DNA of 64,000 nt from positions 124,001 through 188,000 of the forward strand of contig CAXTJQ010000007.1 in the NCBI GenBank assembly GCA_964244725.1, written 5' to 3'. This DNA comes from Kumtagia sp964244725 (lineage in GTDB: Bacteria; Pseudomonadota; Alphaproteobacteria; Rhizobiales; Rhizobiaceae). Both the position numbers and the translations under genes were made by a program. The notes below the pieces were generated by a model. It was not told the DNA's origin and made no database searches. It saw nothing but the letters and a program-made list of their open reading frames with translations. This document shows positions 1-7,545 of the stretch, one piece after another. Numbering within the stretch: position 1 is the stretch's first letter; every line of letters begins with the position of its first letter.

Positions 1-603
1 GGCATTCGCGAAGGCCTTAGGCGAATCCGATGCCGCCCAGCACTCCTGGAACATCTCCTTCAGGGCGCGCGGATCGAGCGAGGCGCGTTTCGCCTGCTGC
101 CATTCGGCGCGCGAGAAGTTCAGCGGATCGCGCTCCTTGCTGTTCACCAGGCCGGACGGCATGTGCCAGCCGTGATCGATGTAGAGCTGGCGCGACACGC
201 TCCGCAGCTTCAGCTTGTAGTGAGGCAGGTTGATCGCCCTCAGGCCGCTGGCATCGATGCGCGACCACACGCAATGCGCATGCCGCCGCCCCTGTTTTTC
301 ATGGAAGACGATCGCGCGTGGCTGATCCGTCAGGCCAAGCCGTTCTTCGATGTCGTCGATCGCCTTCTCGAACACCGCGATCGGCACGTTTTCCGTTTCC
401 GGCGGGCTCAGGCTCAGCGAAAACAGGAACTGTCGGCATTTCGTGGCGCGGCTAATCGCGTAGGCTTCGCGCAGCGCGCCCGTCAGGTCGCCCGCGACAA
501 AGCCACGGATGTCGTGCACCTCGACATGGTCGTTGTCGTCGGTGCGAAGCAGGTGGATGGCCAGTTGCTTCGCGCCCGCGCGTTGATTGCCTTTGAGGAT
601 CAT
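1..603 (-). CDS. Relaxase/mobilization nuclease (MobA/VirD2-like), C-terminus outside the window
   Basis: This gene starts at ATG 603 on the minus strand and runs off the left edge; 201 codons are visible. Relaxases nick plasmid or integrative-element DNA at oriT and lead it into a recipient. The visible part fits the relaxase fold: residues 101-110 read HEKQGRRHAH, a conserved histidine cluster of the MOBP/VirD2 class that binds metal beside the catalytic tyrosine. The N-terminal MILKGNQRAGAKQLAIHLL is also typical of this family, where Gly/Arg-rich starts precede a helix. Its ATG overlaps the TGA of the MobC-like gene (ATGA, 600-603), so the two are probably translationally coupled. The gene lies at the edge of a likely mobile element. 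Whether it is intact cannot be judged because the rest is missing. Confidence 0.82.
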   Translation of the reverse strand, partial: MILKGNQRAGAKQLAIHLLRTDDNDHVEVHDIRGFVAGDLTGALREAYAISRATKCRQFLFSLSLSPPETENVPIAVFEKAIDDIEERLGLTDQPRAIVFHEKQGRRHAHCVWSRIDASGLRAINLPHYKLKLRSVSRQLYIDHGWHMPSGLVNSKERDPLNFSRAEWQQAKRASLDPRALKEMFQECWAASDSPKAFANA

Positions 604-1055
604 GGCGCGGGCTCCTTGAGCCCGAGCGCCCGCATTAAATCGTGCCGCATGGCCGCCACCGCAGCGCAGGCCTCTTTGAATTCCGCCGTTACGTCGGGCG
701 TCACGATCAAGGCACCCATGTTGGCGGCTTTAGCCAACTGGTTCAGATTGTTACCGAGGCGGGACTGCCCGAGCTGCGCCAGCACGCGTGCAAGAGCGGC
801 CTGATCCGCGACCGGCGCGCGCTGCACCTTGCGGCGCGCGGTCTGACCATCGAGAATGCGGCTGCGAATGTAGGTGCCAAGCGGCGCACCGGCCGCTGCC
901 TGTTCCAGGAGTTGACGCTCATCGGCCGTCAGCCGGATGGAAAACGGCGCGGTGTCCCGCCCAGAATGCCTCTCAGGCTCCGGCAGCGTGATCCCCGCGA
1001 CCGCAGAGAACGGCAGCGATGGCTGCACTGGTCCAAGACGATCGCTCGGGGTCAT
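600..1055 (-). CDS. MobC-like relaxosome accessory protein
   Basis: This is a 151-residue protein. Its central part (FSIRLTADERQLLEQAA) looks like a ribbon-helix-helix DNA-binding segment, and the following part (LAQLGQSRLGNNLNQLAK) matches the MobC/relaxosome signature in which L-N-N-x-N-Q-x-A recurs. Such proteins bind oriT and help the relaxase open the DNA. I chose ATG 1055 over an in-frame ATG at 1073, because the TGA of the upstream frame overlaps ATG 1055 as ATGA (1052-1055) and the relaxase downstream is joined in the same way. Three genes therefore sit in one tightly coupled minus-strand transcript. The direct neighbourhood with a relaxase makes the assignment firm at family level. 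Confidence 0.75.
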   Translation of the reverse strand: MTPSDRLGPVQPSLPFSAVAGITLPEPERHSGRDTAPFSIRLTADERQLLEQAAAGAPLGTYIRSRILDGQTARRKVQRAPVADQAALARVLAQLGQSRLGNNLNQLAKAANMGALIVTPDVTAEFKEACAAVAAMRHDLMRALGLKEPAP

Positions 1056-1330
1056 GGTCCCCCCGGCGTGCAATTCGGCTTATTCTGGCTTAGATAGACG
1101 TTCCATTCGGCCAGGGCGTCGAGGATTTGGTTCGATGACTCGCCATCAAGGCGCGCCATCTCTGATTGAAATTCTGGCTCCAGGCCACTCCAATCGTCCG
1201 GCGCAGCCTCCGAGTCGCCGTTTGCCGAGGGAGCACGAATTGGCCGCAGACTCCGTGCGCCGTCTCCGCGACGAAGCGATGGAGATGGTAGAGTTGGCCG
1301 TGGAATCTTGATTTCGCCCGTTGAGGACCG
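1052..1330 (-). pseudogene. 5'-truncated gene upstream of mobC
   Basis: An open minus-strand frame of 92 codons ends in TGA at 1052-1054, overlapping the mobC start. Its C-terminal half looks coding: it contains DDWSGLEPEFQSEMARLDG and ends in an amphipathic stretch before NKPNCTPGGP. No ATG, GTG or TTG lies before the Met at about residue 58, and the frame is closed upstream by a TGA at 1331-1333. The gene has therefore probably lost its 5' end, or it is frameshifted at the GGGC run at 1316-1319, where the neighbouring frame (FEVTVLNG) would join to EIKIPRPTLPS. I do not recognise the family. Its position suggests a mobilization-module gene. Confidence 0.45.
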
Positions 1331-1333
1331 TCA

Positions 1334-1528
1334 CTTCAAAGTCGCCCGCGACTGTCCCGAGGGGTTGACGGATTGCGCGCCGGCGACGCGCTCGCATCTG
1401 GCCAGCGCCTCCGACAATGGCGTGACCGTCCGCCGCTGGATTGGGGCATGGCCAAGGCAGGCATCGATCCCGGCGTGACGATCGAGTTGATCCGAGACCG
1501 CCGAGCGCCAACTGTCCCTGCCCGAACC
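1334..1528. other. Degraded junction between mobile-element remnant and GntR gene
   Basis: About 195 bases lie between the GntR stop and the truncated gene. No gene with a start codon and ribosome site is visible. The minus strand is open in the GntR frame for 65 codons after the GntR stop, which in DNA of this GC content is weak evidence of coding. No direct repeat, tRNA 3' end or recombinase gene that would mark the element boundary could be seen. Confidence 0.3.
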
Positions 1529-2200
1529 CTACCGGCCCAGCAGATTGCGCTCGACTGTCCTGAGATGATCGAGCATCGCTCGGTTGGAGCCGTCGGGATC
1601 GCGGCGATACAGCGCGTCGACGATCGCCTGATGCTCCTGGCAATAGGCGCCACGGCGATCCTCGGAAAATGAGCGCTTCTTCATCTCGAACCAAGGCGCC
1701 TGATTGCGCAGGATGCGCATCAGATTGTGGATTTCCTTGAGGAAGTCGTTGCGGCAGCAAGCGAAGATCCGGTGGTGGAATTCGGCGTCCCAATGCTCGA
1801 ATGCCGGCATGTCGGTCGCCGCGGTCGCCGTCTCATGGGCCTCGCGCAACGCCCGCAGCTCAGCTGCGCTGGCATTCGTCGCGGCGAAGGAGGCGGCGGC
1901 CGGCTCCAGCAGTCGGCGAATTTCCATCATGTCGGCCGGACTGGTTCCCTCCATGCGCGTGACGACCGCGCCGATCGAGCCTTGGCCGGCCGTCGCCAGA
2001 AACGTGCCGCGCCCCGCCTGGCGGACCACGGTTCCATCGTCTTCCAGGACGGCGACGGCCCTGCGCACCGTATTGCGCGCGACACCGAATTCCAGCGCCA
2101 GGCCGCGCTCGGGCGGCATCCGTCCGCTTGCCAGCCACTCGCCGGATGAAATCCGTTTCCTCAGCGCCGTTGCGATATCTGACGCGACAAGTCTGGGCAC
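1529..2200 (-). CDS. GntR-family regulator, FadR/FCD subgroup
   Basis: This 223-residue protein has a winged helix-turn-helix at residues 8-70 (PPERGLALEFGVARNTVRRA) and an FCD ligand-binding domain at about 88-218. The residues that usually bind metal in FCD domains are visible as D138, H142, H190 and H212. FadR-type GntR proteins normally repress an adjacent catabolic operon and release DNA when an organic acid binds. The gene is divergent from the fumarylacetoacetate-hydrolase/amidohydrolase/Liv operon across a 205-base gap, so it is the obvious local regulator of that operon. The effector is unknown but is probably a substrate or intermediate of that pathway. Confidence 0.88.
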   Translation of the reverse strand: MPRLVASDIATALRKRISSGEWLASGRMPPERGLALEFGVARNTVRRAVAVLEDDGTVVRQAGRGTFLATAGQGSIGAVVTRMEGTSPADMMEIRRLLEPAAASFAATNASAAELRALREAHETATAATDMPAFEHWDAEFHHRIFACCRNDFLKEIHNLMRILRNQAPWFEMKKRSFSEDRRGAYCQEHQAIVDALYRRDPDGSNRAMLDHLRTVERNLLGR

Positions 2201-2405
2201 CGCACCATGCCTATCTGAACCATTGGTGGACCACTGCTAGCAGCTGTCGCGTTCCAGGTCCAGCGCGAGCATATGCTGCAATGCATCATATTCTGTATCG
2301 GCGCATGAGTTCAAAAACCCTTGCGAAACGCAGACCGTGCAAATAGTGTGAACCACAAAGGCCGGCCTTGGTTTAGAACCGGTCTCCCCGAGCGAGGAGG
2401 CTTTC
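2201..2405. promoter_or_regulatory. Divergent promoter region, candidate GntR operator
   Basis: This gap separates the GntR gene from the catabolic operon. It is more AT-rich than its surroundings around 2265-2300 and contains the palindromes GCATATGC (2269-2276) and ATGCAT (2281-2286), 12 bases apart centre to centre. These are plausible GntR half-site arrangements. A strong ribosome site, AGGAGG at 2395-2400, precedes the next gene. No -35/-10 pair stands out enough to be called. Confidence 0.35.
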
Positions 2406-3284
2406 TTGCGGGTTGCGACGTTTTTGGTGGCTGGCGAAAGACGGGTCGGCATCGTCGATCTCGACGCGCAAACGATTGCGCCTTTCGACTTTTCCGTCGA
2501 CCAGGCGCGACGCGGCATCCTGTCCTTGATCGAGCGAAACGGCGCGGGCGCCCCTCGCACGCTGTCGTCCATTCCGCTTTCGCAAGTCGAGATCGAGGCG
2601 CCGATCCCGGCCCCGGCGCGCAACATCTTTTGCGTGGGCAAGAACTATCACGAGCATGCCCACGAGTTCTCGAAAAGCGGCTTCGATTCCAGCGCGGCCG
2701 CCGGCGCCATTCCCAAGCACCCGATCGTCTTTTCCAAGGTGCCGGAATGCGTCGTGGCCAACCATGCGCCGGTGCTGATCGACGCCAGCGTCTCCACCGC
2801 CATCGACTACGAGGCCGAACTCGCGGTCATCATCGGCAAGACGGGACGCGGCATTTCGAAAGAGGCCGCCTACGATCACGTCTGGGGCTACACGATCGTC
2901 AACGACGTGACGGCGCGCGACCTGCAGGGCAAATACAGCCAATGGCTGATCGGCAAGTCGCAGGACACGTTCTGCCCGATGGGACCGTGGGCCGTCACCA
3001 AGGATGCGTTTGATCTGGACACGGCTGCGATCCGCTGCTTCGTCAACGACGCTCTTCGCCAGGACTCCATGGTGTCGATGCTGATCTTCGATATCCCGAC
3101 GATCATCGCGACGCTTTCGCAAGGCATCACGCTGAAGCCGGGCGACATCATCGCCACCGGAACGCCGGCGGGCGTCGGCATCGGCTTCACGCCGCCGAAA
3201 TATCTCAAGGCCGGCGATGTCGTCCGTGTCGAGATCGACGGCATCGGCGCGCTCGAGAACCGCTTCGCGGATCGCCCGCGATGA
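2406..3284 (+). CDS. Fumarylacetoacetate hydrolase family protein
   Basis: The protein has 292 residues. The catalytic FAH domain spans about 72-290: FCVGKNYHEHA (75-85), the metal ligands E136 and E138 in the YEAELAV motif, D167 in VNDVTARD, and the closing GTPAGVGIGF glycine loop. Family members hydrolyse or decarboxylate acylpyruvates and related beta-diketo acids with Mg2+ in the cytosol; the exact substrate cannot be read from sequence. The start is TTG at 2406, chosen because AGGAGG ends five bases before it and no ATG fits better. It is the first gene of the operon, and its stop overlaps the start of the alpha/beta hydrolase (ATGA), so the two enzymes are coupled. Confidence 0.9.
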   Translation: MRVATFLVAGERRVGIVDLDAQTIAPFDFSVDQARRGILSLIERNGAGAPRTLSSIPLSQVEIEAPIPAPARNIFCVGKNYHEHAHEFSKSGFDSSAAAGAIPKHPIVFSKVPECVVANHAPVLIDASVSTAIDYEAELAVIIGKTGRGISKEAAYDHVWGYTIVNDVTARDLQGKYSQWLIGKSQDTFCPMGPWAVTKDAFDLDTAAIRCFVNDALRQDSMVSMLIFDIPTIIATLSQGITLKPGDIIATGTPAGVGIGFTPPKYLKAGDVVRVEIDGIGALENRFADRPR

Positions 3285-4066
3285 CGAGCGTGACCGTCGG
3301 ACAGATGGTCGCCGAGGCGAGCGGCGATGGCTTCCCGGTCGTGATGATTCACGGGCTCGGCGGCACGTCCAACATGTTCCAGCCGCAGATGCCGGCGCTG
3401 TCGGGCTACCGCGTCATCCGCATCGACCTGCCAGGTTCCGGGCGTTCGCCGCGGCCGGTCGACCCGCTGTCGGTCGAGACGATGTGCGAGGCGCTGGCGC
3501 GAACGATGGACGGCATGGGCGTGACGCGGGCGCATTTCGTCGGCCACTCGATGGGCACGATCGTCTGCCAGTTGCTCGCTTCGCTCAGGCCCCAGACGGT
3601 CGCCTCGCTGAGCTTGTTCGGCGCGCTCGCCGAGCCGGCCGAAGCGACGCGGCAGGGCCTGGCCGGCCGCGCCAAGCTGGCGCGCTCCGGCGGCATCGCC
3701 GACATCGCCGACCAGATCGTCGCCAACGCGTTGTCGGCGCATACGCGCGAGACCTCTCCGGCGGCGGTCGCCTTCGTCCGCGAGTCGATCACAAGACAGG
3801 ATCCGGAGTCCTACGCGCGGACCTGCGAGGCGCTGGCGAACGCCGCCGCCGTCGACGCACGCCGGATTTCGGCCCCGACGCTTCTCGTCACGGGCGATGC
3901 CGACACCGTCAATCCGCAAAGCGTCGCGCAGGCGCTTGCCGACAGGATCAAGGGCGCCGTATTCTCGCCGATCGGCCGCTGCGGCCATTGGGCGACTGTG
4001 GAAAATCCACGTGAATGCAACCGCTTGCTGGGCGACTTCCTGGCGCGGGTGGACAGGACGACCTGA
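3281..4066 (+). CDS. Alpha/beta hydrolase
   Basis: This 261-residue serine hydrolase has the oxyanion-hole HGLGG at 24-28, the nucleophile elbow GHSMG with Ser90, the acid in the VTGDAD segment (D206 or D208) and His236 in GRCGHWATVENP. It resembles 3-oxoadipate enol-lactonase and C-C bond hydrolases in size and in the PGSGRS loop. The substrate is unknown. It overlaps the preceding gene by four bases and is followed after 39 bases by the amidohydrolase, so it acts in the same catabolic route. It has no signal peptide and should be cytosolic. Lactone or ester hydrolysis next to an acylpyruvate-cleaving enzyme would fit. Confidence 0.87.
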   Translation: MTSVTVGQMVAEASGDGFPVVMIHGLGGTSNMFQPQMPALSGYRVIRIDLPGSGRSPRPVDPLSVETMCEALARTMDGMGVTRAHFVGHSMGTIVCQLLASLRPQTVASLSLFGALAEPAEATRQGLAGRAKLARSGGIADIADQIVANALSAHTRETSPAAVAFVRESITRQDPESYARTCEALANAAAVDARRISAPTLLVTGDADTVNPQSVAQALADRIKGAVFSPIGRCGHWATVENPRECNRLLGDFLARVDRTT

Positions 4067-4105
4067 AGGCGCGCACGCGTCTTCGCCATGCTCTGGGAGG
4101 TTGGG

Positions 4106-5428
4106 ATGGCAAGCGAGAACTGGACGTCGAACGGCTCGAGCAACACGCTGTTCACCAACGTGCGCGTGCTCGATGCGACCGGCGAATACCCCTATACCGG
4201 CGAGGTGCTCGTGCAGGGCAACCGGATCAAGCAGATCACCAAGGGTTCGTCGCGCTTCGGCTCGTCCTCGGCATCCTACGGCGGCGCGACGACCATCGAC
4301 GGCATGGGCGCGACGCTCATGCCGGGTCTGATCGACGGGCATCTGCATCTGTCCTGGAACAACGCGCCCGGCATCGATCCCATCCAGATGATGGAGGTCG
4401 AGGAGCACATGCTGGTCACCATGGAGATGGCCAAGCTGGTGCTCGACGCCGGTTTCACGGCCGGCCGGGGCGCCGCCTCGGCCAAGGCGCGGCTCGACGT
4501 GGTGGCAAAGCGCTTCATCAACGAGGGGCGGTTTCCCGGGCCGCGCTACCTCGCGGCCGGACCCGAGATCACCACGGTCGGGGGCCTCGGCGATTCCGCC
4601 CCGTCGCATATTCCGCACGAGGGGCTGAACCTCGGCGTCGTCGTTTCCGGCCCGGAGGAAATCCGCCGCACGGTGCGGCAACTCATCAAGATCGGCGTCG
4701 ACGCGATCAAGCTCAACCTTTCGGGCGAGAGCATCACCGGCATGGGCGCGGAGGAAACGCCGATGTCGGAGGAGGAGGTGGCGATGGCCGCCTCCGAGGC
4801 GCGCTGCCGCAATAAGGTCCTGTCGGCGCACGCCCGCTCGTCGGGTTCGGTCAAGCAATGCGTGCGCCACGGCATCCAGAACATCTTCCACGCTTCCTTC
4901 GCCGACGAGGAGGCGCTCGACATGCTGGAAGCCGCCAAGGACAAGCATATCGTCGCGCCCGGCATAGCGTGGCTGATCAACACCGCCCGCCACGCCGAGA
5001 AATGGGGGATCAAGCCGGGTTCGCCGCTGTCGCTGGAATACGAGCGCGAACTCGAAATGTGCATCGACACGATGAAGAAGATGCACCGGCGCGGGATCCG
5101 CATCTGCATCGGCGGCGACTACGGCTTCGCCTGGACGCCGCAGGGCACCAACGCCAACGATATCCAGACCTTCGTCGAGATGCTCGGCTTCTCGCCGATG
5201 GAGGCGATCCAGGCGGCCACCAAGTATGGCGGCCACATCATGAACATGGACAACGAGTTGGGCATGATCAGGGAAGGCTATCTCGCCGACCTGATCCTGG
5301 TCGACGGCGACCCGATCGCGGACGTGCGCATCCTGCAGGACAAGAAGCGCATCCTGGCGATCATGAAGGACGGCAAGTTCCACAAGGCGCCGCAGATCAA
5401 CGAACAGCGGCGCCGGCTGACGGCATGA
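4106..5428 (+). CDS. Metal-dependent amidohydrolase
   Basis: The protein has 440 residues from ATG 4106, which is preceded by GGGAGG five bases upstream; an in-frame ATG at 4088 has no such site. It shows the amidohydrolase-superfamily metal set: HLH at 79-81 (GLIDGHLHL), a candidate carboxylated lysine K202 in DAIKLNLSGE, H242 (SAHARS), H262 (FHASFADE) and D338 (IGGDYG). The C-terminal part ends with the usual LADLILVDGDP beta-strand. The closest general type is the imidazolonepropionase/prolidase-like subgroup that opens cyclic amides or cleaves C-N bonds. In this operon it may perform the first hydrolytic step on an imported compound. Its TGA overlaps the LivH start. Confidence 0.88.
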   Translation: MASENWTSNGSSNTLFTNVRVLDATGEYPYTGEVLVQGNRIKQITKGSSRFGSSSASYGGATTIDGMGATLMPGLIDGHLHLSWNNAPGIDPIQMMEVEEHMLVTMEMAKLVLDAGFTAGRGAASAKARLDVVAKRFINEGRFPGPRYLAAGPEITTVGGLGDSAPSHIPHEGLNLGVVVSGPEEIRRTVRQLIKIGVDAIKLNLSGESITGMGAEETPMSEEEVAMAASEARCRNKVLSAHARSSGSVKQCVRHGIQNIFHASFADEEALDMLEAAKDKHIVAPGIAWLINTARHAEKWGIKPGSPLSLEYERELEMCIDTMKKMHRRGIRICIGGDYGFAWTPQGTNANDIQTFVEMLGFSPMEAIQAATKYGGHIMNMDNELGMIREGYLADLILVDGDPIADVRILQDKKRILAIMKDGKFHKAPQINEQRRRLTA

Positions 5429-6474
5429 GCCTCGCCGACCGCCCCGCATCGCAGGTCGACGGCGTTCCGGCGCTCACCGCGCGGCATGCGTGGTGGGCTG
5501 TCGGCCTGCTCGCGGCCGCGGTGCTCGCCTGGCTGGTCTTCGCGATCTGGCCGGCATGGCTGAACGGCATCCTCATCTCGAAGAAGGCGTTCGTCAGTTC
5601 GATCTTCAACGGCGTCACCCTTGCGGGACTGTATTTCCTCGTCGCGAGCGGCTTCACGCTGGTCTTCGGGCTGATGCGCAACGTCAACCTGGCACACGGC
5701 TCGCTCTACCTGCTCGGCGCTTACATCGGCTACGAGATCACGCGGCTGACCGGCTTCTGGCTGCTCGGCGTCGCGGCGGGCTTCGGCGTGCTCGCCATCC
5801 TCGGCGTCGCGCTGCAGGTGCTGGTGTTCCGCCGCCTCGAGGGCGACGATCTGCGCCAGACGCTGGTGTCGATCGGCATCTCCATCGTGGCGGCCGATCT
5901 GATGCTGTGGATGTGGACCGGGGCGACCTACCAGATCGGCGTCCCCAACTGGCTGGACGGCGCCGTCAGGCTGCCGATCGTCACCGCCGTCAAATCCAAC
6001 GGCGCCGCCGTCTATATCAACTACCCGTTCTATCGCCTGGTCGTGCTGGCCGTCGCCATCGTCATCGGAATTGGGCTGTGGCTGATGCTGAACCGCACCC
6101 GCGTCGGCATGATGATCCGCGCCGGCGTCGACGACCGCGCGATGCTGTCGGCGTCGGGCGTCAACGTCCACGCCGTGTTCGCGATTGTCTTCGCCATCGG
6201 CGCGGGTCTGGCGGGCTTCGCCGGGGTCGTCGGCGGCTCGGCGCTGTCGGTCGCGCCCGGCGAGGACGTCCGCTACCTGCTCGCCTCGCTGGTCGTCGTC
6301 ATCGTCGGCGGCATGGGCTCGATCACAGGAGCCGCCATCGGCGCGCTGCTGATCGGGCTCGCCGAGCAGATCGGGCTCGTCTATTTCCCAACCTACGGCA
6401 TCGTGCTGACCTTCGTGATCATGGTCGTGACGCTCGCCATCCGGCCGCAGGGCATCATGGGGACGGCGCGATGA
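5425..6474 (+). CDS. Branched-chain-type ABC transporter permease, LivH-like
   Basis: This 349-residue membrane protein has a hydrophobic N-terminal helix (about 25-45), the LivH signature GLYFLVASGFTLVFGLMR followed by NLAHGSLYLLGAY, and about eight to nine transmembrane segments. The motif GMGSITGAAIGALLIG near the C-terminus is the EAA-like loop of this permease family. It starts at ATG 5425, overlapping the amidohydrolase stop as ATGA, and ends by overlapping livM. HAAT-family transporters with these permeases carry branched amino acids, but many import amides, urea or aromatic acids. Here the substrate is presumably whatever the adjacent hydrolases degrade. Confidence 0.92.
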   Translation: MSLADRPASQVDGVPALTARHAWWAVGLLAAAVLAWLVFAIWPAWLNGILISKKAFVSSIFNGVTLAGLYFLVASGFTLVFGLMRNVNLAHGSLYLLGAYIGYEITRLTGFWLLGVAAGFGVLAILGVALQVLVFRRLEGDDLRQTLVSIGISIVAADLMLWMWTGATYQIGVPNWLDGAVRLPIVTAVKSNGAAVYINYPFYRLVVLAVAIVIGIGLWLMLNRTRVGMMIRAGVDDRAMLSASGVNVHAVFAIVFAIGAGLAGFAGVVGGSALSVAPGEDVRYLLASLVVVIVGGMGSITGAAIGALLIGLAEQIGLVYFPTYGIVLTFVIMVVTLAIRPQGIMGTAR

Positions 6475-7499
6475 CCGCGATCGACGCCCCCCACACCGCC
6501 ATGGGCGTCGAGGCGGCGTTCGCCCGCATCGGCGCGGGCCATGCGATCCTGGCGCTCGCGCTGGTGCTGTACCCGGCTATCGCCAGCGATTTCTTCCTGA
6601 CGCAGATCGGCGCCTATTCGCTGATCTTCGGCATGATCGCGCTGTCGCTGATGCTGCTCGCCGGCTATGGCGGCATGGTCAGCCTCGCCCAGATCAGCGT
6701 CGCCGGCATGGCCGGCTACGCGGTGGCGATCTTCGGGCTCAACAATTCCGGCGTACATGGCTTCGGCTGGCCGTGGTGGATCGTCGCGCCGTTCGCAGTC
6801 TCGATCGCGGCCGTCGCGTCGGCGCTGATCGGCGCGATTTCGGCGCGCACGGACGGCATCTACACCATCATGATCACGCTCGCGATCGCCACCGCCCTGT
6901 TCTATTTCACGCAGCAGAACTATGCGCTGTTCAACGGCTTTCCAGGATTCACGGGAATCCGCGCGCCGGACGTCTTCGGCGTCTACTGGCGTGATGCCAG
7001 GCCGTTTTACTACCTGTGCCTCGGCGTCGCCGTCGTCTGCTACGCCGCCGTGCTCTACAGCTCGCGCTCGACCTTCGGGTTGGCGCTGCAGGCGATCCGC
7101 GACAACCCACGCCGCATGCGCGCGTTGGGCTTTCACGTCACGGCCCACAAGATCGCGGCCTATTTCGGCGCCGGGTTGATCGCGGGCCTCGCCGGCGTGC
7201 TGCTCGTCTGGTTCAACGGCCGTATTTCGCCTGGCGCGATCGGGGTGGGCGCGGCGATCAACATCCTGATCATCGCCGTCATCGGCGGCATGCGGCACCC
7301 TATCGGCCCGTTCCTCGGCGCGCTGGTCGTCGTGATGATGCAGACCTTCGCGATCGATGTCGTCGGCGCCGAACGCTTCAACACGCTGATCGGCCTGGTT
7401 TTCCTGGTGATCGTCTTCGTGTCGCCGGACGGACTTCTCGGCCTGTGGGGGAAATATAAGCCACGATTTACGCAGGAGTCCCTGCGCTCCCTGTCTTGA
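6471..7499 (+). CDS. Branched-chain-type ABC transporter permease, LivM-like
   Basis: This 342-residue permease has LivM features: LSLMLLAGYGGMVSLAQIS after the first helices, the cytoplasmic loop GLALQAIRDNPRRMRALG at about residue 200, and GGMRHPIGPFLGALVV near the C-terminus. About ten transmembrane helices can be drawn. It pairs with the LivH-like subunit to form the membrane channel. ATG 6471 overlaps the livH TGA by four bases. Downstream, 46 bases lead to the binding-protein gene. The family assignment is secure, the substrate is not. Confidence 0.92.
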   Translation: MTAIDAPHTAMGVEAAFARIGAGHAILALALVLYPAIASDFFLTQIGAYSLIFGMIALSLMLLAGYGGMVSLAQISVAGMAGYAVAIFGLNNSGVHGFGWPWWIVAPFAVSIAAVASALIGAISARTDGIYTIMITLAIATALFYFTQQNYALFNGFPGFTGIRAPDVFGVYWRDARPFYYLCLGVAVVCYAAVLYSSRSTFGLALQAIRDNPRRMRALGFHVTAHKIAAYFGAGLIAGLAGVLLVWFNGRISPGAIGVGAAINILIIAVIGGMRHPIGPFLGALVVVMMQTFAIDVVGAERFNTLIGLVFLVIVFVSPDGLLGLWGKYKPRFTQESLRSLS

Positions 7500-7545
7500 G
7501 GGAGCGATGAGTTCAACCAAATCTTCAAAACCTCGGGAGGAAACC

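Noticed and set aside
1334..1528. 65-codon continuation of the GntR frame after its stop, as if the regulator were read through
   Set aside because: The 223-residue GntR protein already has complete FCD ligands and normal length, and an open frame of this size is common by chance here.
2888..5449. Open minus-strand frame of 853 codons across the FAH, hydrolase and amidohydrolase genes
   Set aside because: It is antisense to three genes with clear catalytic motifs, its translation is rich in Arg, His and Asp, and it has no ribosome site or family features. Long shadow frames are expected at this GC content.
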